Origin: CAAGNP01 sp045603545 | Lineage (GTDB): Bacteria; Bacteroidota; Bacteroidia; Bacteroidales; UBA932 | NCBI GenBank assembly: GCA_045603545.1 | Contig: JAZUMG010000040.1 | Span: 1 to 64,000 of the forward strand | Direction: 5' to 3' | Length of the DNA stretch: 64,000 nucleotides | Part shown: one piece after another, positions 1 to 9,314 of the stretch | Layout of the letters: each line of letters begins with the position of its first letter | How positions within the stretch are numbered: the stretch's first letter is position 1 | Notes under the pieces: model-generated | Seen by the model: only the letters and a program-made list of their open reading frames with translations | What the model was told of the DNA's origin: nothing | Databases searched by the model: none | Translations under genes and position numbers: made by a program

Positions 1-772
1 ACCCAATGGCAAATCTGTTCGTCTCGATCTCCGATGTACAGACATCGATGGCTCACACTTTATCGTCGAGATGCAGAAGTACAATCAGAAGAATTTCTTC
101 AAAAGATGTGTCCTCTACGCTTCCCGTGTCTATGGCATGGACCTCACCAAAGGGGATGCTGACTACGATATCCCACCGGTATATCTTGTAGCCATTCTTG
201 CAGGAGAGTGTCTTAACAGAGAACATCCTTTCTGGGATGAGAGATTTGTATCTGAGTATACTTTCAGAGAAAAAATGATAGGAGACACTCCGGAAGAGAC
301 TATTTTTTGTACATTTGTGGAGCTGAAACGGTTTGATAAGGAGCTGAGTGAGTGTAAGAATATAATCGACAAGTGGTGTTATGCCCTCAAGTATATGTCC
401 CGACTGGACAAACTCCCGAAAGAGTTCCAGAAGGAGGTATTCCGGAGACTCTTTGAAGCTTCTGAAATCGCCCAATTCAGCGAAGACAAACGGATAAAAT
501 ACGAACAAGAGATGATTTCAGAACGTGATTATAACAACATCCTGGCCACAGCCCGCGAAGAGGGGCTTAAGATGGGCTATGAAGAGGGTCGCGAAGAAGG
601 TCGTAAAAAAGGACGCGCTGAGGGATTCGAGGAAGGTCTTGAAGAAGGCCGCGAAGAGGGACGTATTGAAGAACGGTTAGTAATGGCACAAAAGTTAAAG
701 GATCTGGGAGTTTCTGATGTTATAATAGCAGAGAGTTCCGGCCTCACTGTTGAGCAGATAAAAGAATTGTAA
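1..772 (+). CDS. Rpn/PD-(D/E)XK nuclease family protein, 5' end cut by window
   Basis: The reading frame is open from base 2, so the N-terminus lies outside the window. The visible part begins with a segment containing RLDLRCTDIDG and then HFIVEMQK. This matches the D...ExQ core of the Rpn (recombination-promoting nuclease, formerly transposase_31) branch of PD-(D/E)XK nucleases: the Asp of LDL and the Glu and Gln of VEMQ are the expected catalytic residues. The conserved downstream region follows. The C-terminal part (about bases 550-670) is a charged Glu-Glu-Gly-Arg repeat typical of these proteins, and it ends in a small helical tail. The Met at base 71 is inside the catalytic motif and is not the start. 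Family members are DNA endonucleases linked to RecA-independent recombination, often occurring in several copies per genome. The function here is inferred from the family. Confidence 0.85.
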   Translation, partial: PNGKSVRLDLRCTDIDGSHFIVEMQKYNQKNFFKRCVLYASRVYGMDLTKGDADYDIPPVYLVAILAGECLNREHPFWDERFVSEYTFREKMIGDTPEETIFCTFVELKRFDKELSECKNIIDKWCYALKYMSRLDKLPKEFQKEVFRRLFEASEIAQFSEDKRIKYEQEMISERDYNNILATAREEGLKMGYEEGREEGRKKGRAEGFEEGLEEGREEGRIEERLVMAQKLKDLGVSDVIIAESSGLTVEQIKEL

Positions 773-791
773 TCTCCTAATCCTGTAAGAC

Positions 792-826
792 AAATGACCT
801 GCCCTTGCATATTGGACAGGTCATTT
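792..826. terminator. Hairpin between convergent genes
   Basis: Perfect 10-bp inverted repeat AAATGACCTG (792-801) / CAGGTCATTT (817-826), extended inward by two more G-C pairs after one mismatch. It lies between the stop of the nuclease gene (772) and the stop of the opposing TBDR gene (861). There is no long T-run, so a bidirectional 3'-end structure is likely but not proven. Confidence 0.6.
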
Positions 827-860
827 ATCTATTTGATCCAAGCCCTGCTCAAGCGAGAAA

Positions 861-2942
861 TCAGAACTCAAAGGAGTAGCTGATCGATGGCATAAACGGG
901 AAGATGCAGAGTTTTTTCAGGCTGAATACGTCATCGTTGTTCTCAGCGAATATCAGATAAGGGTTCTTATGGTTGTAGAGGTTGTAGATTGAGAAGTTTA
1001 AGGTATGTTTTCCGAACTTTCCATCAATATAGTAGTTGGCACTTATATCCATCCTGTGATAATCCTCAAGCCTGTATTTGTTCCTTTCGCTATACTGTGA
1101 TATCCACATATAGAAGTCATAGTTCCAGGTGGGTGTAGGTGGTTCTCCACTCAGGACCAGGATGTCCATAATGGTAATGTGTTTACCTGTTTTATAATTG
1201 AACGAGAGTGTTATATCGAACTTGTCTCCAAACTTTTGTGTAAGATATAGTGCCAGATTGTGACGGCAGTCGTTTGATGAGTAGTACCAGTTGCCACTGT
1301 TGATCGTCTCAAACTGATTCAGGGCCTTGCTCCATGTATATGCTATTGAGCCGGTCAGGCTCCCAGTATTCTTCTGTGCCAGAAATTCCACTCCATATGC
1401 GTAGCCTTTTCCCATCTCTACCATTTCGTCAAAAGTGGTAGCTTCAAGGGTGGATATGCCATCCTTGTAGTCAAGGATATTCTTCATGGTCTTGAAATAC
1501 CCTTCGACTGAAAAGTGGTAGCTGTTTTCTCTGATTAGGGGATTATATGTGAACCCAAAAGTGGCGTTATGTGAGCCGGATGGGTCTATGTATTCAGATG
1601 TACCAAGCCAAATGTCGGCAGGAGCTGTGACATTTCCGCTACTCAGAAGATGGATTCCCTGGGACATGGCAGAATATGAGAGATTAAGAGAGAAATCTTT
1701 GATGGGGAGATATGAGGCTCTGAACCTGGGTTCAGGGATGAATTTCGTCTTGTGCTTGTTGGTATATAGACTCAACCTCACCCCCAAAGCCAGTTTCCAC
1801 ATGTCAGTCGGGGAATATTCATCTTCTATGTATGCCGTCAGAGTGTGCAGGTTGGAACGCTCTCCTATAGTGTTCTTTAGGGAGTCTCCCTGACTTGATA
1901 CGATTTGTGGTGAAAATAACTGATAAGAATATTTTATTCCTGCACTCAGGTGCATTTTATCTATCGATATATCGGAATAATCACCACCCAATGAAAACTC
2001 TTCAATTCCTGAATTTCTCTGACTGAAGGAGTTGTTTTTATTGTTGCCACTTGAATAGCGGTGCATATAGCGGCTATAATATCCGAAAGCTGTAATTTTC
2101 TGAGTGTTTGTTATCTCTCTGTCCCACTCGAGGTTGGACCCGATGTTTCCATATCTCTCTTTCACGCTGCTGCCATTTCCGATATTGCCGATGGATACTT
2201 TGTCATCACCACCTATGAATGTTAGCGTTATTTTCTCTCTATCTGATGGGGTATAGAGCAGCTTGGCATGGTAGTCATAATAATTGCTTCCATCAAACTG
2301 CCCCACAAAATTTGTCTCTGTTCCTGTGATCTTTCTATATATAGGGAGGACAATAGCACCAAGATATGAGGCTCTTCCTGTCACTACGAATGAAAGCTTG
2401 TCTTTGATGATAGGGCCTTCAAACAATGCCTTGGAGGACATAATCCCTATAGTGGCGGTTCCGTGGTAGCCTTTCATATCACCGCTTTTGGCTTTCATGT
2501 CTATGACACCGGAAAGTCTGTTGCCGAATTTCGCAGGGAATCCCCCTTTGTATATATCTGTGCCGGACAGAAGATCTGCATTGATTACCGATATGAAGCC
2601 GTTCAGGTGGGAAGGGTTATATAATGGGATGTTATCCAATGATATAAGACTCTGGTCTGTATCTCCTCCACGAATGGATATGTTCACATCACCTTCGTTA
2701 TTGTTTTGGATACCGGGGGTAAACAGAATTATCTTCAGAGGATCCACTTCTGAAAATAGTGCCGGGAACCTTCTTATATCCAGTGGTTTGAGTGTTAGAG
2801 GTGTGGTGGTTATAGAGCGATGCTTGTCTGACGTGATGGATGCTTCTTTAAGTGTTCCGCCTAACAAGGTAGTGTCTCTCTGTTGCCCATATAGAGAGGG
2901 CCAGCATATATACAGTAAAAATATGGTGAGTATTTTTTTCAT
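861..2942 (-). CDS. TonB-dependent receptor, short form (693 aa)
   Basis: Outer-membrane TonB-dependent transporter, last gene of the minus-strand locus. The start chosen is the Met at 2942 (MKKILTIFLLYICWPSLYGQ, a clear signal peptide); an in-frame Met at 3029 would overlap the upstream DUF4249 gene, whereas 2942 leaves a 7-bp gap. The plug begins soon after the signal peptide (DPLKIILFTPGIQN, SIRGGDTDQSLISLD, YNPSHLNGF, FPAKFGNRLSGVIDMK) and is followed by a beta-barrel ending in SYSFEF with terminal Phe. It lacks the CarboxypepD-reg and STN domains found in the two receptors at 52.6 and 60.5 kb. Its last 17 residues are identical to those of the receptor at 4715-6985. Substrate unknown; the protease in the same locus suggests peptides (inference). 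Confidence 0.92.
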   Translation of the reverse strand: MKKILTIFLLYICWPSLYGQQRDTTLLGGTLKEASITSDKHRSITTTPLTLKPLDIRRFPALFSEVDPLKIILFTPGIQNNNEGDVNISIRGGDTDQSLISLDNIPLYNPSHLNGFISVINADLLSGTDIYKGGFPAKFGNRLSGVIDMKAKSGDMKGYHGTATIGIMSSKALFEGPIIKDKLSFVVTGRASYLGAIVLPIYRKITGTETNFVGQFDGSNYYDYHAKLLYTPSDREKITLTFIGGDDKVSIGNIGNGSSVKERYGNIGSNLEWDREITNTQKITAFGYYSRYMHRYSSGNNKNNSFSQRNSGIEEFSLGGDYSDISIDKMHLSAGIKYSYQLFSPQIVSSQGDSLKNTIGERSNLHTLTAYIEDEYSPTDMWKLALGVRLSLYTNKHKTKFIPEPRFRASYLPIKDFSLNLSYSAMSQGIHLLSSGNVTAPADIWLGTSEYIDPSGSHNATFGFTYNPLIRENSYHFSVEGYFKTMKNILDYKDGISTLEATTFDEMVEMGKGYAYGVEFLAQKNTGSLTGSIAYTWSKALNQFETINSGNWYYSSNDCRHNLALYLTQKFGDKFDITLSFNYKTGKHITIMDILVLSGEPPTPTWNYDFYMWISQYSERNKYRLEDYHRMDISANYYIDGKFGKHTLNFSIYNLYNHKNPYLIFAENNDDVFSLKKLCIFPFMPSISYSFEF

Positions 2943-2949
2943 AAGAGAA

Positions 2950-3990
2950 CTACATAATATTTTTGAAATGCTCTGTATAAGCAAAATAACCGTTGTCGGG
3001 TATATATTCGTTAGAGATAACCAATCCACCCAATAAGTGGGATAAAAATTCCAAATGAAGGTGTGAATATGAATATCCTATAAAAATCCCTTTTCCTCCG
3101 GTAATATTGGAGTAGAGTGTCTTGGGCTCAGTAAATATATCTGACATGGCTTCCCTGTTCGATTCAAAACTTTTCAAATAATAATATCCCTCTTTAGTGA
3201 GATTTTTTATAGACAGTTGGAAATGAGTAGGAGACGGGATAGAGCTGGACATTGGAAATAGTAGATTCCAGTACCAACGTTTCCATCCCCTGAGGCTTAG
3301 TTTCATATTATATGGAGATGAGTCGAACATGGAGTCGTCAAACACTTTTATCTTGCCAGGAGGGAATACTTTGTCGTAATAGTCGATAGTCTCGTTGCCG
3401 CTCCATCTGGAGGGGGTATAGGTCCCCTTGGGGGCACAATAATTGGTGAAATATACCTCGTAGTAATTTTCGGATATTGGATTGTCTTTAATCGAAAACA
3501 CAAAATGCAGTACACTGTCCACGTTTGTGTATGTCTCATATTCACCATCAGGAAAGTTTTTATACTCAGTGAAGTAATCCACTAAACCGACTTCTGCGGG
3601 TTCGGGAATGTTTGTGTTTGCATAAACAGATCCAAACTCTTTTATAGGGTCGTGAGCTTCTATGGAGATATTGTCCCCTATTTCAGGTCTGACTAAAGAG
3701 ACAAACTTGACAAAGTCAGGATGTGAAAACGATGTGTCTGCCTGAAGTTTTATTGGACTCCCATTATTAATGGAGATTTGTATATCAAGTCTCTTCAAGT
3801 CTTGTATATTGGTAGTTTCAGAATTGCCGACAGACATAGTTCTGCTCACCTCTACAGTTATCAAGTTGTCAGGTGAGCAGAATCCTATCAAAATCAGCTC
3901 TGGCGTGCTCTCTCCGATGATTTTGGCATTATCTACACAAGATGATAAGATAATGGTACAGAGAAAAATGAATTTGAAAAGTTTTGTCAT
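2950..3990 (-). CDS. DUF4249 lipoprotein, TBDR partner (346 aa)
   Basis: Lipoprotein with a signal peptide ending in lipobox LSSC (Cys about residue 18). It has the overall DUF4249 pattern: an N-terminal beta region (ELILIGFCSPDNLITVEVSRT), periodic beta strands, and a C-terminal GGKGIFIGYSYS-like stretch. DUF4249 proteins are typically encoded next to TonB-dependent receptors in Bacteroidota, and that is the case here: it ends 7 bp before the receptor start. It is presumably anchored at the outer membrane as a substrate-capture partner, by analogy with SusD; this role is inference. The upstream neighbour is the small barrel protein, 9 bp away, so the three genes are probably cotranscribed. 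Confidence 0.85.
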   Translation of the reverse strand: MTKLFKFIFLCTIILSSCVDNAKIIGESTPELILIGFCSPDNLITVEVSRTMSVGNSETTNIQDLKRLDIQISINNGSPIKLQADTSFSHPDFVKFVSLVRPEIGDNISIEAHDPIKEFGSVYANTNIPEPAEVGLVDYFTEYKNFPDGEYETYTNVDSVLHFVFSIKDNPISENYYEVYFTNYCAPKGTYTPSRWSGNETIDYYDKVFPPGKIKVFDDSMFDSSPYNMKLSLRGWKRWYWNLLFPMSSSIPSPTHFQLSIKNLTKEGYYYLKSFESNREAMSDIFTEPKTLYSNITGGKGIFIGYSYSHLHLEFLSHLLGGLVISNEYIPDNGYFAYTEHFKNIM

Positions 3991-3999
3991 CCGTTAACG

Positions 4000-4536
4000 T
4001 TAAAAAGTTAAACCAAGTGTGCCGCCAATCGTCCCTGAGCCATCAATTTTATATGAGTATCGATAGAAAAAGCGCAAATTAAGGGCCCTTCTTTTGTTCT
4101 CTTTGAAATATAATCTGAATCCGGCCTGTGGCGAGATAAAGATATCTATAGGATTTTTGTAACCGTGATTGCTGTTGTGTACTGCCATCCCGAGATCAAA
4201 TTTCCCAAGAAAATCAAGATATTTTCCCAGTTCCACATATCCTGTGACCTCACCGTATGCTGCTGTAGTAAGTCCGAGACCAATCCGTGAGCTCCCATAA
4301 CCATATCCGCCAGGTGAATAGATTTGCGCTGTTATGCCGCCACCTACACCGAGCAGCGGCAATACATTGTGACTATATGAAATGTCGGCATAATAGGTGA
4401 GCTCCTCACGTTCGATGAGATATCCTCCTGCTACAGACACGTCCAGACCACCCCTCTTGGTCCTTTCCTGTCCATAAGTCAAAGAAGAGAGTGTGACCAA
4501 GAGAACTGTAATGAGAAAAAAGCGTAATGTTTTCAT
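4000..4536 (-). CDS. Small outer-membrane beta-barrel-like protein (178 aa)
   Basis: Secreted protein of unknown function. The N-terminus MKTLRFFLITVLLVTLSSLTYG is a signal peptide. The rest is glycine- and aromatic-rich amphipathic beta structure (GGITAQIY, GYGSSRIGLGLTTAAYGEV, SPQAGFRLYFKE) ending GGTLGLTF, which looks like an 8-stranded outer-membrane barrel with a terminal Phe. I cannot assign it to a named family with certainty. It lies 9 bp upstream of the DUF4249 gene and is probably part of the same transcript. A 178-bp gap with a hairpin separates it from the preceding receptor gene. Confidence 0.75.
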   Translation of the reverse strand: MKTLRFFLITVLLVTLSSLTYGQERTKRGGLDVSVAGGYLIEREELTYYADISYSHNVLPLLGVGGGITAQIYSPGGYGYGSSRIGLGLTTAAYGEVTGYVELGKYLDFLGKFDLGMAVHNSNHGYKNPIDIFISPQAGFRLYFKENKRRALNLRFFYRYSYKIDGSGTIGGTLGLTF

Positions 4537-4602
4537 ATAATGTAAGTTATATTTTTTTGCAAGATAATAAAATAATTGAAATAGTAATTAAGCTCTTGTT
4601 GT

Positions 4603-4622
4603 AAAGTTGATAAGTCAACTTT
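4603..4622 (-). terminator. Intercistronic hairpin in the TBDR locus
   Basis: Perfect 8-bp stem AAAGTTGA (4603-4610), loop TAAG, TCAACTTT (4615-4622), in the AT-rich 178-bp gap between the TBDR ending at 4715 and the barrel gene starting at 4536 on the minus strand. No long T-run follows, so partial termination or a processing/stability element are both possible. Confidence 0.4.
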
Positions 4623-4714
4623 TGTTAGAGTATCTGCGTTAGTATTAAATACTTCTTCATAGCGATTCATTTTATTAATTCAAAGTGAATGTTATTTAAT
4701 GATTGCAATAGTCC

Positions 4715-6985
4715 TTAGAACTCAAAGGAGTAGCTGATAGAGGGCATGAACGGGAAGATGCAGAGCTTTTTGAAGATGACCTTTCCATATGGATCTTGTT
4801 CCATAGTTATCTTATAGGGATTCATATGGTTATAGAGGTTGTAGAAAGAGAGATTGATATTGCTTCTCCCTACTTTTTTATGTGGAATCATATAATCAAA
4901 AGACAAATCTAGCCGATGATAATCTTCCATCTTATATCCATTTTTTTCGGAGTAAGAGAAGATATCATAAAGCAGCCATATAGTTTCAGCATACATATTG
5001 TTGATATGTGGATCATATGTATGGTGAGCATCGGCAATGTCTCTGCCTAACTTTATCAGAACATCATTTACCGTAAATCTTCTGCCGGTTTTATAATAGA
5101 AGGAAGAAGAAATTGTGAAATTCTTGAAAGGAGAATATGAAAGCCATAGAGTAAGATTGTGTCTGCAATCTTGGTTGGAGAAGAACCACTCTCCATTGTT
5201 TATATTGTCGAATTGCTGAACAGATTTACTGAGAGTATAAGATATAGATGAGTTAATAGTGTTATAATTTATCTTTCCCTGAAATTCTACTCCATAGTTT
5301 TTTCCATGTCCCAGTTCAACCCCATCTTCCCAACTGATTTGTTTCAATGGAGAGTATCCGTCTGCATACTCCATATTGTTGGATGAGAGTTTGTAATATC
5401 CCTCTATTGAAGAAAAGAGACCTATTTTTCCATACTTTTTCTGGTGCCACAAGCCAAGTGTCACAATATCAGACGTCATAGGGGGGAAATCTGCTGTGGC
5501 GGGGACCCATAAATCTGATGGGGATGCTATGTTTGATGATGCCAGTTGGTGTATTGCCTGACTCATTCTGGAGTATGACACTTTCAATGTTATATATGGG
5601 TTTAGATATAATGCCCCTCTTATGCGTGGTTCAGGTATGATTTTATGCTTACCATCAATGCCATAGTATGTCAGTCGCAATCCAAGAGATACATTTGATA
5701 TGTCCCCGACAGAAATATCATCTTCTCCATACAAGGACCCTGTGATAAGTCGGTATTTCCCTCCATAAGGCGCCTCATATGAATATATGGAATCTCTCTT
5801 TCCGGCAAAAGAGTATTCTTGAGTATATGAGCTATGTGTTACAGGGTTGAGATTCTGTAGTGAAATCTTGCCGCCAAATGCAATCGTATGGTTTGATAAA
5901 TGAGGAATGTTGAAATCGGCACCTAATGCATATTCTTCGATCTCTGATTTCCTGAGGATAGAGGAGCGTTCTGAGTAAGACTTTATAAATGTGTTGTTTG
6001 GTTGAAGCAGGTACTCTGCCTCTGAATAGGTTTGATCTACGTTTTCGTGTCTGTATCTTGTATAGTAGGAATATGTGGACGTGGTCAGATTATGTGATTC
6101 TGATTTCCATCTGAATAGGACAGCGGTATTTCCCCATTTTTCACTATCAGTTTTTCCGGAGTAAGAATTGATAAGTGTGTCCAGTCTCATTTGGGAACTA
6201 TTCTCTTCTTTATCCTTCAAAAGTGATATATTATCATCCCCTATATAAAATTTCAAATCAAGAGAATTGTTGCTACCTATTCTTTGGGTAACCCCTCCAT
6301 TTATATCATAATACCCTATTTGTTTGAATTGCTCAATATAATTGTTTTTTGTTTTAAGGATATTTTTATAGATACGACCTATAATTAGTGGGAAATATGA
6401 CTTTCTGGCTGAGATGAAGAATGAGGTTTTGTTTTTTATTATCGGCCCACCAAGATGTATTTTAGAGGATAGCATACCAATTGTCACTCCTCCGTAAAAA
6501 TTCGTCATATCCGGTGATATGGATTCCACGTTAACAACTCCAGATAGTCTGGAACCATATTGTGCGGGGAAAGCTCCAGAGTATACATCGATTTTGGATA
6601 TTATGTCAGAATTGAAAGAAGATACAAATCCTTTCAGGTGTGATGGGTTGTAAATAGGTACACCATCTAATGATATTAAGCTTTGGTCAGTATCTCCTCC
6701 CCTGATGGATAAACCGACATCACCTTCGTTACTATTTTGTATTCCAGGCATTGAAAGGATTATTTTTAGAGGGTCTGCCTCGCCAAAATGTGACGGTGTC
6801 GTTTTTATAAGTAAAGGAGTTATTGTGATTCTGGTATTGTTAGTATGAATGTCGTTTTGGGCAGAAATGACAGCAGCATCCAAGCTTCCTTTGAAAAGAG
6901 CGGATGTGTCATTGTCTTGCCCTGATAACCTTACATGAAAGAGAATAAGAATTACGATAATTATTCTTTTAGTGTATGTAGACAT
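4715..6985 (-). CDS. TonB-dependent receptor, short form (756 aa)
   Basis: Paralogue of the receptor at 861-2942. Signal peptide at residues 1-22 (MSTYTKRIIIVILILFHVRL). The plug follows directly (ADPLKIILSMPGIQN, SIRGGDTDQSLISLDGVPIYN, GAFPAQYGSRLSGVVNVE), then a C-terminal barrel ending KLCIFPFMPSISYSFEF. No CarboxypepD-reg or STN domain is present. The start codon overlaps the end of the upstream DUF4249 gene by 25 bp, which implies translational coupling. The 3' 50 bases are nearly identical to those of the other minus-strand receptor, a sign of duplication or gene conversion. Likely imports a substrate energised by TonB-ExbBD; substrate unknown. Confidence 0.93.
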   Translation of the reverse strand: MSTYTKRIIIVILILFHVRLSGQDNDTSALFKGSLDAAVISAQNDIHTNNTRITITPLLIKTTPSHFGEADPLKIILSMPGIQNSNEGDVGLSIRGGDTDQSLISLDGVPIYNPSHLKGFVSSFNSDIISKIDVYSGAFPAQYGSRLSGVVNVESISPDMTNFYGGVTIGMLSSKIHLGGPIIKNKTSFFISARKSYFPLIIGRIYKNILKTKNNYIEQFKQIGYYDINGGVTQRIGSNNSLDLKFYIGDDNISLLKDKEENSSQMRLDTLINSYSGKTDSEKWGNTAVLFRWKSESHNLTTSTYSYYTRYRHENVDQTYSEAEYLLQPNNTFIKSYSERSSILRKSEIEEYALGADFNIPHLSNHTIAFGGKISLQNLNPVTHSSYTQEYSFAGKRDSIYSYEAPYGGKYRLITGSLYGEDDISVGDISNVSLGLRLTYYGIDGKHKIIPEPRIRGALYLNPYITLKVSYSRMSQAIHQLASSNIASPSDLWVPATADFPPMTSDIVTLGLWHQKKYGKIGLFSSIEGYYKLSSNNMEYADGYSPLKQISWEDGVELGHGKNYGVEFQGKINYNTINSSISYTLSKSVQQFDNINNGEWFFSNQDCRHNLTLWLSYSPFKNFTISSSFYYKTGRRFTVNDVLIKLGRDIADAHHTYDPHINNMYAETIWLLYDIFSYSEKNGYKMEDYHRLDLSFDYMIPHKKVGRSNINLSFYNLYNHMNPYKITMEQDPYGKVIFKKLCIFPFMPSISYSFEF

Positions 6986-8016
6986 TTCATAAAATATTTT
7001 AATGTGTCAGAGTAGGAGTGATATGCTCCACCTATAAAACCGTAACAGTCACCTTGGATATTTGAATAAGGTCTTTGTGGTTGGGAAAAAATGTCCCCCC
7101 GGTCGTTAGTGTATTTTTGAATGGTTTTCAAGTGCAGGTACATCTCCTCGCTATAATGAACGAGGCGAACATTTCCATAAATGATGGAGTATTCATCGTC
7201 TCCGGAGAGTGTCCTTTTTGCTCTGTCTTTTAGTCTGAATGTAAAAGAGTATGTCTTTCCATCAAAAGAGAGATCATCGAAATATGGAGAGGTATACGAT
7301 CTGCCATTGAATATTGGATCATTAGAGGAAATATATCGTATGGTGCGACGGTCACCATTAATATCCTGGATGTGGTGTGTTGTATAATCGATATAATCCA
7401 ATTTGTAGTAATTTCTCTCATTTGGGGGGTCTTGTATGGTACATCTGAGTTCTATGTCTAAATAATCTTCTTGAAAGTTCAGAGGTGGAGCAACACTATA
7501 ATAAGCTGTGTCAATGCTAACAACTTCTATCTTAAACCTGGGCTTTAATGGAATCGTAGTTTCCCCATACAGTGTTTCACCTGTGTCTGGATTTTCTATT
7601 TTAAATGAAATATCATCTCCTGGTTTGGGTGTATACTTGTGTATAAAAGTTTTGGCAGTTGAATCAGACGCAAAATTTCCAGTGATGACTACCTGATCAG
7701 ATAAATAGCCGTAGTCATTAGTGAAAAAAGTGTTATAGAAGTCATCTCTGTCCAATACTATATACTCAGACCTGTTAATTGATAACATTACTTTAGGGTC
7801 TGTGGCACTATTGTCGTCAATGTGCCCATCAAAAATGCTGGAAGATGATGATATCACTACCGCTATAGAATCCTCATTTGTCAGATATGACTGAATGATG
7901 AGTTTTGGCTCAACATCTTTAGCATCAATCTCCATAACAACCTCACATCCGCAGAATGTCACGAATGTGAGGATTACTATGAGTGTCTTATATGAGAGAA
8001 ATTTAGTTGAAATCAT
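6961..8016 (-). CDS. DUF4249 lipoprotein, TBDR partner (351 aa)
   Basis: Second DUF4249 lipoprotein of the minus-strand locus. The start is placed at 8016 (MISTKFLSYKTLIVILTF), giving a signal peptide that ends at a Cys (FCGC); an in-frame Met at 8112 would lie deep inside the protease gene and precede the signal peptide. The mature protein begins EVVMEIDAKDVEPKLIIQSYL, typical of the family. It overlaps the stop of the C10 protease gene by 14 bp and the start of the receptor gene by 25 bp, so protease, lipoprotein and receptor are tightly coupled. Surface substrate-binding role inferred. Confidence 0.85.
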   Translation of the reverse strand: MISTKFLSYKTLIVILTFVTFCGCEVVMEIDAKDVEPKLIIQSYLTNEDSIAVVISSSSSIFDGHIDDNSATDPKVMLSINRSEYIVLDRDDFYNTFFTNDYGYLSDQVVITGNFASDSTAKTFIHKYTPKPGDDISFKIENPDTGETLYGETTIPLKPRFKIEVVSIDTAYYSVAPPLNFQEDYLDIELRCTIQDPPNERNYYKLDYIDYTTHHIQDINGDRRTIRYISSNDPIFNGRSYTSPYFDDLSFDGKTYSFTFRLKDRAKRTLSGDDEYSIIYGNVRLVHYSEEMYLHLKTIQKYTNDRGDIFSQPQRPYSNIQGDCYGFIGGAYHSYSDTLKYFMKCLHTLKE

Positions 8017-9298
8017 ACATAATTTTCTTGCTATACTTAAAATTGTACGAACTGATAGTCCAATCAGCATTAATGCTTGGTGAGTATAGATTGTTATCTC
8101 CATAACCATCATAACCCCAGTTCATCATAATATAGCGATAATCTGTTTCGATATACTCTTCTTTTATCTCGCCATACTCGTATAAATGATTATCTGTACG
8201 AGATGTCCATGTATAAATATACTTATGAGTATATGTTTCCACACGATAGCCATCAATTAACCACGCATGACCATCACCAGCGGGTATACCTAAGATCTCA
8301 TTGGTATGTGCCCTTACAATGCAAGGTTGTCTACGATTCGATAAATAATAAGATATGTCATTGTCCATATTGTCGTAATTATGCTTCTTGAATGTAATTT
8401 GAGCCTCATTAGAAAGTAATGATGGGATATCATCAATGAATGAACTAAATTTATTCATAGAGCCACTAGTCCCTTCTACTCCGTAGTTAACATTCATATT
8501 TTCACCAACCCAACTGATAAGAGCAGCTGATTGTAATTTGGATCGTTGGTGGTCATATGCATTTATAGCCATATTGTCCCAACTTGTTGTTAGAGGTGCA
8601 GATAGGGGTTTGTTTATATTGTAATGCAAGAAGTATAATAATTGTGCTCCAGCCACGGGCCAACAGCCAGCAACACAAGTGTCATTAGTTTCTGTATCGA
8701 TAGGACAATACATATTCCAGGGGTATTCCTGTCCCCACTTTGTTTGAATCAAGTGCCCGGTAGTATATACGTCATAGTCCCAGTCGATAATCTCTACAAG
8801 TTCCCAGTATTGGTTGTCCTCTATCGGATCACCCTCGGCTTTGGTGAGAGATGTCGGGGCATTTATCCTTTGCCAGAATAGTTCTCCCTCGCTTGGTCCG
8901 CTTTTGGTCTGAACCCCATAACCATCTTTGATGGCGCCTATTTTCTCCAGCTCAGATTCAAACCATATCTTCTGAGGGGGGATCAATGAGTCAAAGAGAT
9001 AGTGACCATCTCCTTTAGCCATTATCGGGGTGCAACGTTTATCTCCGGAAAGCACTTCCCACCCTTCGCCGTAGTTTAACACATAACCAAGGGTGTCCGA
9101 GTCTCTGACAAGAGCCTCTATGTCTATTAGACTTCCTTTTGTATTCCCGTATTTTGCATAGGCGTATTTTTCTACTTCAGATAGAGTTACATCGTAAGAG
9201 TTGAATTTTTTAATCAGAGTTTCATTATCTGAGCTAGGGGTAAGTGTTGAGCAAGATGCAATGATTGCGAGAGCGAGGAGTGATAAAATCTTTTTCAT
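8003..9298 (-). CDS. C10 family (streptopain-type) cysteine protease lipoprotein (431 aa)
   Basis: Papain-like secreted protease. The start at 9298 (MKKILSLLALAIIASC) gives a signal peptide with lipobox IASC; Met at 9304 is the alternative. Residues of about 20-140 form the propeptide region. The catalytic domain shows CVAGCWPVAGAQLLYF (catalytic Cys in GCW), then GDGHAWLIDGY (catalytic His), and MNWGYDGYGD (the Trp region of the C10 fold). C10 enzymes such as SpeB, interpain A and the B. fragilis Bfp proteases are made as zymogens. The gene is cotranscribed with a small secreted protein 16 bp upstream and overlaps the downstream DUF4249 gene. The inference is that it degrades host or dietary protein, feeding the adjacent TBDR systems. 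Confidence 0.9.
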   Translation of the reverse strand: MKKILSLLALAIIASCSTLTPSSDNETLIKKFNSYDVTLSEVEKYAYAKYGNTKGSLIDIEALVRDSDTLGYVLNYGEGWEVLSGDKRCTPIMAKGDGHYLFDSLIPPQKIWFESELEKIGAIKDGYGVQTKSGPSEGELFWQRINAPTSLTKAEGDPIEDNQYWELVEIIDWDYDVYTTGHLIQTKWGQEYPWNMYCPIDTETNDTCVAGCWPVAGAQLLYFLHYNINKPLSAPLTTSWDNMAINAYDHQRSKLQSAALISWVGENMNVNYGVEGTSGSMNKFSSFIDDIPSLLSNEAQITFKKHNYDNMDNDISYYLSNRRQPCIVRAHTNEILGIPAGDGHAWLIDGYRVETYTHKYIYTWTSRTDNHLYEYGEIKEEYIETDYRYIMMNWGYDGYGDNNLYSPSINADWTISSYNFKYSKKIMYDFN

Positions 9299-9314
9299 AA
9301 TCATAAATATGCTA

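Noticed and set aside
577..810. Antisense frame rich in Arg-Pro-Ser-Ser repeats
   Set aside because: It is the complement of the Glu-Gly-Arg repeat of the Rpn-family gene; low-complexity shadow with no start context.
2950..8016. SusC/SusD-type polysaccharide-utilisation locus
   Set aside because: The lipoproteins match DUF4249, not SusD (no helical TPR-like SusD pattern), and no glycoside hydrolase lies in the locus.
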